A stretch of 64,000 nt of DNA from Paenibacillus sp. FSL R5-0623 (lineage in GTDB: Bacteria > Bacillota > Bacilli > Paenibacillales > Paenibacillaceae). Below, in pieces: positions 55,355-63,581 of this stretch. Numbering within the stretch: position 1 is the stretch's first letter; every line of letters begins with the position of its first letter. Under the pieces are notes generated by a model. It had not been told where the DNA came from and did no database searches. It worked only from the letters and a program-made list of their open reading frames with translations. Position numbers and translations under genes: made by a program. The DNA lies in NCBI RefSeq assembly GCF_037974265.1, contig NZ_CP150233.1, forward strand, positions 6,200,001 through 6,264,000, in the 5' to 3' direction.

Positions 55355-55639
55355 CTATTCCTTATCAAAAGACTTAAAATACGGTAGCAATTTGTCAGCA
55401 AGCTTGCTGCTGTCTACCTGATACGTTCCCGAATTGACCTGTTCTTTCAGTTCCTGTATCCGCTGAATGCGTCCTGCATCTTGTGTACGCCCTTGTTCCT
55501 CAAGCATCTTCATCGCCTCCGGAGAAATGGATACCTCGTCCTTACGGCGGCTCTTCTTGGCATCAGCCTGCTGATTGGATTCAACGTTCCTCTGATATGA
55601 ATTGATGGCGCCAATCCTACTCGGTTCATTGATTTTCAT
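55355..55639 (-). CDS. flgM: Anti-sigma-D factor FlgM
   Basis: 94 residues from the ATG at 55637-55639. AAGGAAGT lies upstream; a GTG seven codons earlier is possible. The opening MKINEPSRIGAINSYQRNVE is typical, and the C-terminal helices (ERVSISPEAMKML region; IQELKEQVNSGTYQVDSSKLADKLL) are the sigma-binding part. It holds sigma-D until hook completion allows its export. A sigma-D-like promoter lies just upstream, giving self-limiting feedback. Confidence 0.95.
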   Translation of the reverse strand: MKINEPSRIGAINSYQRNVESNQQADAKKSRRKDEVSISPEAMKMLEEQGRTQDAGRIQRIQELKEQVNSGTYQVDSSKLADKLLPYFKSFDKE

Positions 55640-55677
55640 TGAAATTGCACTTCCTTCCACATTAGGTTTTTACGATG

Positions 55678-55704
55678 ATATACGTTTTTCTTACTTTATC
55701 TTTA
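55678..55704 (-). promoter_or_regulatory. Candidate sigma-D promoter of flgM
   Basis: On the minus strand TAAA (55701-55704), exactly 15 nt, then ACGTATAT (55678-55685), matching GCCGATAT at 5 of 8 positions. Weaker than the hag and flaG promoters but in the place where B. subtilis flgM has one. Confidence 0.45.
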
Positions 55705-55734
55705 TGTTATCAAAATGATTAGGATAATATAAAA

Positions 55735-55765
55735 AACCGATAATCTTTAATAAGTTTATCGGTAC
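55735..55765 (-). terminator. Terminator between yvyF and flgM
   Basis: CCGATAA and TTATCGG pair on the minus strand around a loop of 12 nt, followed by six T. It would separate com transcription from the flg operon or attenuate it. Confidence 0.7.
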
Positions 55766-55812
55766 GTTTCAAAACATTTGTTATAGCAAGATCTGTATTT
55801 AAGACCTCGTTC

Positions 55813-56220
55813 CTATGAATTGCGCAGTTTGTCGACAGCATTGTAGGTTCGTCCGCCTATATTGCCGTTATCCTTCTGACCTACTTCACGAGCTGCACCA
55901 GCCAAGTCTTTCGTCAAACGATTACGGCAAGAGTCACACATATGACCTTCACGAATCAATGTTCCGCATACTTCACAAGGATACATCATATTCGGGGCGT
56001 TTTCGATGGAAATCCGTCCCTCGCGGATGAACTTGGTAATCGTTTTGATCGAAACTTCTGTTGCATCTGATAGTTCCTGTATGTTGGTGCCTTTGTTTTC
56101 GCGCAAATAATCTACACAGATCTGATATTCCTGTTCCATCTCCTTAATACATTTCGAGCATACATCTCGAAAATTCAACGCATACAATTTACCACAGCGA
56201 GGACAATTACCTAGATTCAT
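55813..56220 (-). CDS. yvyF: YvyF-like flagellar operon protein with zinc ribbon (TIGR03826 family)
   Basis: 135 residues. Two Cys4 groups, CPRC...CSKC (about residues 5-23) and CEVC...CDSC (about 81-97), flank an HTH-like helical segment (NIQELSDATEVSIKTITKFIREGRISI). It is a small cytosolic protein encoded between comFC and flgM in Bacillales; in B. subtilis YvyF is linked to flagellar gene control. Start ATG at 56220 has GAGGGGCG upstream. Confidence 0.87.
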   Translation of the reverse strand: MNLGNCPRCGKLYALNFRDVCSKCIKEMEQEYQICVDYLRENKGTNIQELSDATEVSIKTITKFIREGRISIENAPNMMYPCEVCGTLIREGHMCDSCRNRLTKDLAGAAREVGQKDNGNIGGRTYNAVDKLRNS

Positions 56221-56461
56221 CGCTTAAACGCCCCTCTCAAACTTCCATTTCCGAATAGATAATAACTATACATTACCTTATTTTCTCTGATGAAGCCATA
56301 GTCTATTTACAAAACAAAAGAAGGGAACAGGATGCATATATACGCAAGCCCACTCATGACTACTTTAGTTAAATATCACTTCTATCTCCTCCCGTTGAAT
56401 ATATTATTCGTGTATCAAGAAGTGAAGCATTCCACAAATAGACAACAAGCCCATTTGTTAA

Positions 56462-57358
56462 TTAGGATCTTGCCAGTGTCAGTGTGTAAATCTCGACCGG
56501 AATCTCCATGGAGAAGCCAGCATTTAGAATAACTCGCCCACAAGCATCCAAGGTGCTACCTGTTGTGTATATATCATCGATTAGCAGTAACTGTATGGGT
56601 TTGGCATGTGACATGCCCATCTGTGTTGGCAGATAAGATTCCCTGTATAGCTCTTCTATTAATTGCATGCCATCCGGGTTGATGGAAAAAGCGTTCTTCA
56701 TCGTTTCAATACGCTCACCGCGTGATTTGAAGCTTTGTTTGGTGGTGTTGATCTGGCGCTGCAACAGATCAACACTGGGTAGGCGGCAGGCGGCGGCAAG
56801 TCCTGCTGCAAGCCGCTCTGCCTGATTGAAGCCACGCTCGGCCAGCCGCTCGCTGCTCACCGGGACATAGGTGACCGCGTCAGGCCGCCATTGTGGCTTC
56901 GTTTGTTGAGCATGTGTGGCGGAATGAGCCACGGGGGCTGGGGGTTCTTTTGCCAAAGCAGAATTTCGTTCTTCGCTCATCGCTTGAAAGGCTTGAATCA
57001 ACAGCGCGGTTAGGAGCGGCGCGTATCGTTCATGACCTCGGAATTTGTACATGCCAATCCATTCTTTCATAAGAGCGTTGTACTGTACGGCGCTGCGGTT
57101 GAGGATAAAAGAACGGTTTTGCAAGTGTGGACGAGCACAGTCCGGGCAACCGACACCCCGACCACAACGCAGGCAACGGATGGAACGAATCCATGGAATC
57201 TGCTTCACACAACGTGGGCATATGCCTGGATAGGTAGAAGACAGAATCGCTCGTGTCCCACATGTCAGACAAGTCGCTCCCGGCGGGGCGAGCAGATGAT
57301 GAAGGCGCTGAGTCAGGTACTGCACGTGATCGGTTATGTTGCTGAGCCAGTTGAACAT
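56462..57358 (-). CDS. comFC: ComF family phosphoribosyltransferase-like protein ComFC
   Basis: Competence (DNA uptake or processing) protein, 298 residues. An N-terminal zinc ribbon (CLTCG...CPRC...CLRCG...CPDC, about 30-82) precedes a phosphoribosyltransferase fold with VSSERLAERGFNQAERLA (about 175) and the PRPP-binding loop LLLIDDIYTTGSTLDAC (about 260). The middle (about 130-160) has an insertion. TGGAGGCG lies before the ATG. It follows comFA by about 65 nt; comFB is missing between them. Confidence 0.9.
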   Translation of the reverse strand: MFNWLSNITDHVQYLTQRLHHLLAPPGATCLTCGTRAILSSTYPGICPRCVKQIPWIRSIRCLRCGRGVGCPDCARPHLQNRSFILNRSAVQYNALMKEWIGMYKFRGHERYAPLLTALLIQAFQAMSEERNSALAKEPPAPVAHSATHAQQTKPQWRPDAVTYVPVSSERLAERGFNQAERLAAGLAAACRLPSVDLLQRQINTTKQSFKSRGERIETMKNAFSINPDGMQLIEELYRESYLPTQMGMSHAKPIQLLLIDDIYTTGSTLDACGRVILNAGFSMEIPVEIYTLTLARS

Positions 57359-57422
57359 AGGGGGACGCCTCCAGTATTGAGAATGTATTGTGAAATGCGG
57401 ATACGAACTTGTCAGATGACAA

Positions 57423-59311
57423 TTAGGTCTGGGATGGTGGATGCAGGTAACCTTTGCGACGAGCGATGGTGTTCATTTTCCGGATCTGTGCAACGGCCTT
57501 AACCTGGGAACGTGTCCGACGAGATGATGCAAAAACCACTCTACCCGCCGGGTCATCCATGGAACGCCCTGCTCTGCCCGCCATCTGAACCAGTGAAGCT
57601 TCATCAAAGAGACCATTGTCTGCATCAAATATAAAAACATCACTGCGCGGAATGGTCACGCCACGCTCCAGAATTGTTGTCGTTACGAGCAAACGAATTT
57701 TGCGTTCACGAAAGGCTATAACTTTGCTAGCGCGATCAGGATCCTGAGATGAAGTTCCTTCGATATGGATTCCGGGAAAGGTACGACGCATTAGATTCAC
57801 AAACGCCTCAATCTGGGCAATACGTGTTACAAAGACAAATACCTGAGCGTCACGCTTCAATGAAATATGTATGTTAGCCTTCAAGGTAGAAGGAAGATTT
57901 CGTTTCTTAATACATTCAGCAACGGTAACCATTTTGATCAATCTTGGCACGGGCAAAGGATGACGGTGGAAACGTACTGGAACTTTGGCATGAGTGAGTT
58001 TTCCCTGCGCTGCTTCCCTCTGTAGCCGAGCTGGGGGTGTGGCAGATAGATAGACAAAATTCCCGTCCGGTTTACAAGAGGATGCCGCCGCGTGAGCGAG
58101 CATGGGATCATTGTGATAAGGGAACGCATCCAGTTCGTCGATGATAACGAGATCAAACCCCTGATAAAAACGCACCAGTTGATGTGTGGTCGCAAGCGTG
58201 AGCTGCGCGTCTTTCCAGCGTTCGTCACTGCCTCCGTAAAGGGTAGCGAGCGAGGTGTCCGGAAAAGCTTTGGCCAGACGCGGGGCTAGCTCCAGCACCA
58301 CGTCCCTGCGCGGCGTAGCGACCAGTGCTCGTCCGCCACGATCCAATGTATGTTGGAGCAGGGGGAATATCATTTCCGTCTTGCCGGCCCCGGTCACGGC
58401 CCACAGCAAAAACCGCCCCGGCCCATCCCCTGCGGGTGGCCGGGCCAAAAACGCAAGCGCTGCGGCTGCTGCCGCGCTCTGCGCTGCGCTAAGCCCCCAC
58501 CGGGCGAGCCCGCCGCCAGTGGGGGCCAAGGCCGTGCCACGCGGTGCTTCGCCGCGTCGTGGCACGGCTCCTTGCGCTGCACTGCGTAGCAGCAGCGCAC
58601 AGGCACGGCTGCGCCCCAGCGCGAGGCAGGCCTCGCAGTAGGCGCACGCCGCCAGACCGCAGGCAGCGCAGGGCACGCGCTGCCTGGCTTCGCTGCCACA
58701 ACGGTGGCAGCGGGCGCGCTCCGCGCGCGTCCAAGCCACGCGTGCCGACGGCGCGTGGCAGGCCCTTCGAGGGCGGCTGTGATGCTCAGCCGCCCGTGCA
58801 AGCGCGCGAGCTGCGCAGCCGCGCGCCACTCCCTTGGCGGCTGGGCGGTATCCGCCAGCAACGCCTCCGCCTCGGCCGCCAGTAATTGGCGGCCGCTGAT
58901 CCGCTCAGCCAGCAGGGCCGCGTCCCGCTCCAGCTGAGCCCACTGCACGGCGGGATACGGCTCTGGCATCCCGCCTACCAAAGCACCACGCACAGTGGCA
59001 CTCCCCGCTTTGCCCGCTGTAGCTTTCCTAGCCTCTGTTTCACCCGAGGCCGGTTCATACACATCCAGCTTCCGCGCAAGATAACTCTGCCATTCGCGCT
59101 CGCCCCACTGATCCATGCCCCGCCCCATCTCAAAATGTTCAACCAACCAAGATGCCTGACTTAACGGCAACGCTGTATCCAACAATAACCAGCGCAGCAC
59201 ATGTCGCCCACTTCTTCCCTCTAGCCACCAAGCTACATCCACTCGAATATCGAGAGACAAAGTCATGCTCCACCCTTCCCCTACACGGCATACATATAAG
59301 GCAACTTTCAT
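57423..59311 (-). pseudogene. comFA: ComFA DNA-uptake helicase, frame disrupted
   Basis: DEAD-type ATP-dependent translocase for DNA uptake, coded in two frames. The N-terminal part begins at the ATG at 59311 (GGGGGAGGAGAG upstream) with MKVALYVCRVGEGWSMTLSL and is in frame to about 58730. The rest, from the zinc finger CHRCGS...CAAC...CAYCEAC (58720-58610) through Walker A AVTGAGKTE, IIDELDAFP and QMAGRAGRS to the stop at 57423, is in another frame. Removing one CG from the run of four CG at 58722-58729 restores a continuous protein of about 628 residues with the expected junction (LGRA-ERARCHRCGS). It is either a real 2-nt insertion, slippage at the CG run, or a sequencing error in a very GC-rich stretch. 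Confidence 0.85.
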
Positions 59312-59346
59312 TTACTCTCCTCCCCCATCGCACATTTTCCGAACGC

Positions 59347-59392
59347 AAAAAAAAGCACATGCCAACCCGGCTGTTCGCCGGAGCATGTGCTT
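59347..59392 (-). terminator. Terminator of the 80-residue secreted protein gene
   Basis: On the minus strand AGCACATGC pairs with GCATGTGCT, with an inner CCGGCGAACAGCCGG stem, followed by eight T. It lies just upstream of comFA and isolates it. Confidence 0.8.
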
Positions 59393-59483
59393 CATGTCCA
59401 TATTCTATCTCTTATTGATCACTCTACTTATTACTATATCAACTGAAACGCTACTCTACAAATTCAGCCATTCAAAAAACAGC

Positions 59484-59726
59484 TTATTTCCCAACTCGAA
59501 TTACAGGTTGCTGATCAGGAGCTGTCTCAATATAGATCGACTCGCCAGGTTGTAGAATCTGACCATTCACCTCAAAAGTAAATATCGTTTCAGATGTCGT
59601 ACCATATATATCAGGGACTTCTCCATCTTGTTTATATCCTTCTGCAATTACTTTGCTTGAGCTAAAACTCAATACCAGGATCAATGTTATCAAAAAAATC
59701 ATTTTCTTTTTGTATTGCTGTCTCAT
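59484..59726 (-). CDS. Small secreted protein, unknown function
   Basis: 80 residues from the ATG at 59724-59726 (AGGAGAATGATCT upstream). Signal peptide about 1-28 (MRQQYKKK then a hydrophobic stretch and SSSKVIAEG). The mature part (about 50 residues) is polar with one beta-rich segment, FTFEVNGQILQPGESIYIET. No Cys, no repeat, no recognised domain. It is last in the row regulator-peptide-Spo0E-like-secreted protein on the minus strand and has its own terminator; possibly an effector of that circuit, but no function can be stated. Confidence 0.7.
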   Translation of the reverse strand: MRQQYKKKMIFLITLILVLSFSSSKVIAEGYKQDGEVPDIYGTTSETIFTFEVNGQILQPGESIYIETAPDQQPVIRVGK

Positions 59727-59856
59727 TAGATCATTCTCCTCATGAACCACTTCATTAACAACCTATGACCGGAAACTTATATATAAAGAGAGATGAACCT
59801 TATTCTACGATGTACGTTTACTTCAATCATAATGGTCTGAAATGTCCAGGAACTGG

Positions 59857-60039
59857 TTATGTATTACTTAGTTTGGAGATGCCTGAGAACATTCGATTAT
59901 ATCGATTAATCAACTCATCTAAAATCTCGGATTGCTTAATTACGATTGGATGTTGTAAACCATACATCGCAACCAACGCGTGCAAACTTTCCCGTTCACG
60001 TTCCAAGTCACTTTCCTGATTGTTCACAACATATTTCAT
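59857..60039 (-). CDS. Spo0E-family aspartyl-phosphate phosphatase
   Basis: 60 residues, two helices. The signature SEILDELINRYN (about residues 37-48; consensus SQxLDxLI) is clear. Members dephosphorylate Spo0A~P and delay sporulation in B. subtilis. ATG at 60037-60039 follows GAGGTGAG. It lies 137 nt downstream of the peptide gene, without a visible terminator between, so cotranscription with the aloR-like regulator is possible. Whether its target is Spo0A here is inferred from the family. Confidence 0.85.
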   Translation of the reverse strand: MKYVVNNQESDLERERESLHALVAMYGLQHPIVIKQSEILDELINRYNRMFSGISKLSNT

Positions 60040-60176
60040 AGCATCCTCACCTCTATGAAATAGTGTAACCTTTTATGTAAAAACCAAGATTCATGTCAGA
60101 TATACAAAAAACCTATAAGAAAATGAAATGTGGCCATCCTCTCACAGGTAATTATCTATAATCTATAAAATAAGAT

Positions 60177-60323
60177 CTACCAACCACCTTGACCATGAGA
60201 ATTAGTCGCTAAATTTTTTGGAACTTCAAGCGGTACATGCTCCGTAGCAGAAGACGTATTTAATGGTACCACCATCGTTGTGATGGTAATTAGGGTAGCA
60301 ATAATCATATATTTAATCTTCAT
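60177..60323 (-). CDS. Alo/Phr-type signalling propeptide (48 residues)
   Basis: Encoded in a gap too short for ordinary ORF calling. The ATG at 60321-60323 overlaps the stop of the regulator (ATGA), and AAGGAGG (60337-60343) lies inside the regulator's end, which is translational coupling as in rap-phr pairs. The product has a basic start MKIKY, a hydrophobic core (IIATLITITTMVV) and a probable cleavage after SSA (residue 26). It ends NSHGQGGW. Such exported peptides are trimmed to the C-terminal 5-7 residues, re-imported by oligopeptide permease and bind the regulator. The end closely resembles the SHGRGG-type mature peptide I recall from Paenibacillus polymyxa Alo systems; this needs checking. 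Confidence is high that it is a real gene, moderate for the exact peptide. Confidence 0.85.
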   Translation of the reverse strand: MKIKYMIIATLITITTMVVPLNTSSATEHVPLEVPKNLATNSHGQGGW

Positions 60324-61690
60324 CTCTTTTTTCGAACCTCCTTCAGCAGTGTAGTGTACTTATGAATTTCTTCTTCTGTTGCTAAATGCCGAATGGAATC
60401 AAATGTACAGAACCCTCTCACCATACAAGCATCGTTGTTAATTTTAGCTGAGATTGCCAAACTATCCAGTACGAATTGAATCCCAACCCGGACCCGGTCT
60501 GAGTTTAGATAATAATCACCTACATCTGCCAAGAAATTCACGAACTGATCATCTATAATCTGATTGGTGTAGGAACCCACCTTCTCATGTGTGAACATAT
60601 ATGATGATATTGTGGTCTTAAAGCGTTCCAACACATGATCCATATTCATATTATATTTTAGTGCTGCCTTAATGAGCTTGAACAACCCACGTAGAATCTC
60701 ATTTTCTTTTGTAGATAAATAATCCACATACTCATCTAAAATCTCAATTCTTCCTGCCATAATTTCAAAGAGGTACCTATTTGCTGTTGCCCACTCCCGA
60801 AACTGATTCTTTGTAAGCTCCGCCTCAAGATTATTCTCAATAATCCACTCATGATTCTCATAGCAAGATACGTAGTGTAACGCCTGCTGATACTCATTCT
60901 TTTCTCCATAAATTGATGCTATGATCAAATCCGAGTATAAAATATAACCAAACAAAGGTTTGGAAGGCTCCTGATAACTCTTCCCCATTCTAATCCGTTG
61001 CTGTTTGATTTTGTACTGCACCCTCGCCAGTTTGCCCATTCGTGTTGCCAGTTGTTCCGCTTTGTCCCAACGACGCAATGAGAGGTATAGATTCATCAGA
61101 TCTTTCAGCGCATCCAGTTGATCCAACTCATTAAGGCGCGCGACATACGGATCAAATTGCACAGCACATTCCAGATTATTCTGCTGATCATCATTAATCG
61201 AGAGCTTGAATATTCGATACTGACAGATCGCCAATCTTTCGGCATGCTGGTACCGTTCCCCTTCACACACTTTACGATATATAATTAGCGCAGCTGCCGC
61301 GCTCCCTTCGGCATTAAATGATTCGGCACAATCAAACAAAGGTTTGATATACGAAGGATTTTCCATCATTAGATCTACTGTTCTTTCAATACAATCGTTT
61401 TTCCCAAGCTCTGCACAGCGAGTGATAAACGGACGCAGTCGTCTCCAGTTCATTGTAGGGTCATCAAACAACTCACTCACATACTGTTCATAAAAATATC
61501 CCTCTTCCAATCCCATGTATTCTGTCATGATATCCAGAATTTTCACCGATATGGGCTGTGAACCATTAATCACCCTGCTTAACGTTCCAGAATTAATGCC
61601 TGATTTCTCTGCAAAATGATAAAGAAGGATTTTGTTTTCCTCTATGTAATGTAAAAATTCTGTTCGGATCGTCTTATTCAATACACTCAA
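60320..61690 (-). CDS. RRNPP-family peptide-sensing transcriptional regulator (AloR/AimR-like)
   Basis: 456 residues from the TTG at 61688-61690, with AAGGGGGT 9 nt upstream; the ORF is open further but without a site. The N-terminal 65 residues are an XRE-type HTH (HFAEKSGINSGTLSRVINGS is the recognition region). The remainder is all-helical TPR-like repeats (about 80-456; for example LYLSLRRWDKAEQLATRMGKL, YSDLIIASIYGEKNEYQQALHYV), as in AimR, PlcR and Rgg. The downstream overlapping peptide gene fixes it as a cytoplasmic receptor for a self-produced signal. A promoter with an internal palindrome suggests autoregulation. No phage genes nearby, so an arbitrium lysogeny role is unlikely. Confidence 0.88.
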   Translation of the reverse strand: MSVLNKTIRTEFLHYIEENKILLYHFAEKSGINSGTLSRVINGSQPISVKILDIMTEYMGLEEGYFYEQYVSELFDDPTMNWRRLRPFITRCAELGKNDCIERTVDLMMENPSYIKPLFDCAESFNAEGSAAAALIIYRKVCEGERYQHAERLAICQYRIFKLSINDDQQNNLECAVQFDPYVARLNELDQLDALKDLMNLYLSLRRWDKAEQLATRMGKLARVQYKIKQQRIRMGKSYQEPSKPLFGYILYSDLIIASIYGEKNEYQQALHYVSCYENHEWIIENNLEAELTKNQFREWATANRYLFEIMAGRIEILDEYVDYLSTKENEILRGLFKLIKAALKYNMNMDHVLERFKTTISSYMFTHEKVGSYTNQIIDDQFVNFLADVGDYYLNSDRVRVGIQFVLDSLAISAKINNDACMVRGFCTFDSIRHLATEEEIHKYTTLLKEVRKKR

Positions 61691-61746
61691 GAAGATACCC
61701 CCTTCCAGAAACACACTTTTCCCACGTCCAACATCCATTTTAAGTA

Positions 61747-61775
61747 ATTATATGGTTTAATATACCATAGGTCAA
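61747..61775 (-). promoter_or_regulatory. Promoter and spacer-wide operator of the aloR-like gene
   Basis: On the minus strand -35 TTGACC (61770-61775), 17-bp spacer, -10 TATAAT (61747-61752). The spacer plus one edge (61751-61769) is a 19-bp palindrome, TATGGT-N7-ACCATA, with one mismatched pair. A repressor bound there would block RNA polymerase completely. Confidence 0.7.
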
Positions 61776-62033
61776 TATAATGGAAGAGTCCGCTCTCATT
61801 TTATGGGCTGATCTATCCCCTATAGTACACTCACACCACAATTCTGCTAATAACCAGAATCTTTCTTTAAAATTGCGAAACTTTTTCCAATCTGAATCGT
61901 CTATACTTTTAAATTAAGAGTTCTGACTTCGAAAAGTTTATTTTAGTGCTCATGAACTCATCGTAACCCAGTCAATAACCATAGATTGCATAAAAACCCA
62001 TTTTTAATTTAAAAGCAGACTTGGCTACAATTA

Positions 62034-62066
62034 CAAAAAAAGACTACAGCTTCTGCTGTAATCTTT
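62034..62066 (-). terminator. Terminator of the 125-residue membrane protein gene
   Basis: AGATTACAGC pairs with GCTGTAGTCT on the minus strand around AGAA, followed by seven T; about 50 nt after the stop of the gene at 62117. Confidence 0.85.
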
Positions 62067-62116
62067 TCACTGTAGATCTGCGAAATGTTAATCCCATTTC
62101 CCGCTCACATCATGAT

Positions 62117-62494
62117 TTATTGCTCTGACTCGCGCAAATCAATCAGTCGAAACGTGTGATCGGTCTGTGCTACCCGTTCAATATCGGCAGGGACAGCAGG
62201 CAGATAAGATGTCTCCATGCCTTGCCTTTGCATAAGCTTTTCAATAATCGTAATCGTTTCCGCTTCTGTGCGATCAGCAACAACGGTTAATCTGAAGCTC
62301 TTACCACGGTATAATAATTCCCGGCAAAGTTCTCTTACAATGCCTTCGATCCGCCCTGCCTGATTGGAAGGGATGAGCAGAATCTGCTCGAAACCTTCAG
62401 ATTCCGGACGGGAAAGATGGCGCTGGTGCATGGCATGAACGGCCATTGCCGCCAGGAAGTATATGAGCAGAATCATAGTCAGATGAGCAACCAT
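62117..62494 (-). CDS. Single-helix membrane protein next to degU, unknown function
   Basis: 125 residues from the ATG at 62492-62494, which has GGAGGTGCAG upstream; the longer reading to 62605 is less likely. N-terminal membrane helix (about 3-25; MVAHLTMILLIYFLAAMAV) is followed by a soluble cytoplasmic domain with alternating beta and helices (FEQILLIPSNQAGRIEGIV, FRLTVVADRTEAETITIIEKL). No family recognised. It follows degU by 357 bp on the same strand and has its own terminator. Confidence 0.7.
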   Translation of the reverse strand: MVAHLTMILLIYFLAAMAVHAMHQRHLSRPESEGFEQILLIPSNQAGRIEGIVRELCRELLYRGKSFRLTVVADRTEAETITIIEKLMQRQGMETSYLPAVPADIERVAQTDHTFRLIDLRESEQ

Positions 62495-62851
62495 GGCAAC
62501 TGCACCTCCTCGGAAGGTCATGCTCACCCATGGCGAACATCCCTGTATACAACAAGTATATGCTGTACTTCCTGAAGGGTTACACTTGCATTTCCTATCA
62601 CTCATATTCCACGCTGATCGACACCGGACGAAGAAAGACAGGCCAGGTCATTCATTCACGCCTAAGCTTGAACATATGTTCCGCACAACCTTACACTTTG
62701 CTCATTTGCAGTGATAAAGTCCATTAACCCGCAGACCAATCCAACATTCTGGAAAGGGCGCGAGTGAACACCAATCTATACTTCGTCTAGGTTGAATCAA
62801 CCAATGGACTGACTTACCGTATGAATACTACTTTACGAAAAACATAAGGTA
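62495..62851. other. Gene-free interval between degU and the 125-residue protein
   Basis: No supported gene. It contains a 13-bp inverted repeat GGTTGAATCAACC (62790-62802), which could be a regulator site or a weak hairpin after degU. No T-run-type terminator for degU was found. Confidence 0.4.
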
Positions 62852-63577
62852 TTAGAGCGTAACCCAACCATATTTGATCGAATTGATAACAGCTTGAGTA
62901 CGGTCGTCCACTTCCATCTTCTGCAGAATACTGCTGACATGGTTTTTTACTGTTTTTTCACTGATGAACAAGAATTCACCAATCATTTTGTTGCTCTTAC
63001 CTTCTGCCATCAAGCGAAGCACTTCAGCCTCACGACGTGTAAGCGGGTTATTGTCGCCAGCGACAAATTTAACACCTGCTTCCTTCGAAGCTCCTTCACT
63101 CATTGCCCCTGTTTCATTAAGATACGTCATACGACGCAGCTGCATGATCAGTTTGCCTGTTACTTTCGGATGTATGAACGCATGTCCTTCATGCACGGAA
63201 CGAATCGCATTGATCAGAGACTCTGCCTCCATATCCTTCAGCAAATATCCGTTAGCCCCTTTACGAAGCGTCTCAAATACATAACTTTCATCATCATGAA
63301 TGGACAAGATAATTACTTTGACATCAGGGAACAGCTCACGCAATTTCTCCGTTGCTTCAACCCCATTTTCGATTGGCATGTTAATGTCCATCAATACGAT
63401 ATCAGGTTTATCCTGATTGCAGAATTCGAGCACTTGAATTCCATCGCCGCATTCGCCGATGACCTCAATGTCGTCCTCCATATTTAAAATGCGTTTCAGT
63501 CCCTCACGGAACAGCTGATGATCATCAGCCAAAAGAACTTTAATCGATGCTTTACCAGTATCACGGTTTTCCATCAT
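62852..63577 (-). CDS. degU: Response regulator DegU
   Basis: 241 residues, NarL family. Receiver domain about 12-130 with acidic pair ADDH, phospho-acceptor Asp64 (LMDINMPIENG), Ser in ILSIHDDES and Lys in LLKDMEAE. A linker (about 150-172) leads to the LuxR HTH (about 173-235; EAEVLRLMAEGKSNKMIGEFLFISEKTVKNH is its core). It controls exoenzymes, competence and motility in Bacilli. The receiver and HTH are near-identical in pattern to B. subtilis DegU. It follows degS by 4 nt. Confidence 0.96.
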   Translation of the reverse strand: MMENRDTGKASIKVLLADDHQLFREGLKRILNMEDDIEVIGECGDGIQVLEFCNQDKPDIVLMDINMPIENGVEATEKLRELFPDVKVIILSIHDDESYVFETLRKGANGYLLKDMEAESLINAIRSVHEGHAFIHPKVTGKLIMQLRRMTYLNETGAMSEGASKEAGVKFVAGDNNPLTRREAEVLRLMAEGKSNKMIGEFLFISEKTVKNHVSSILQKMEVDDRTQAVINSIKYGWVTL

Positions 63578-63581
63578 CCTG

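Noticed and set aside
58394..58720. C-terminal part of the 305-codon frame at 58394-59311 as a separate protein
   Set aside because: After the CG-run shift its residues are meaningless, while the other frame carries the zinc finger and helicase motifs. Only the part before about 58730 is comFA.
60320..61690. AimR arbitrium (phage lysogeny) receptor
   Set aside because: Same fold family, but no phage integrase, structural or AimX-like genes are near; the location beside degU and comFA favours a chromosomal Alo-type system.
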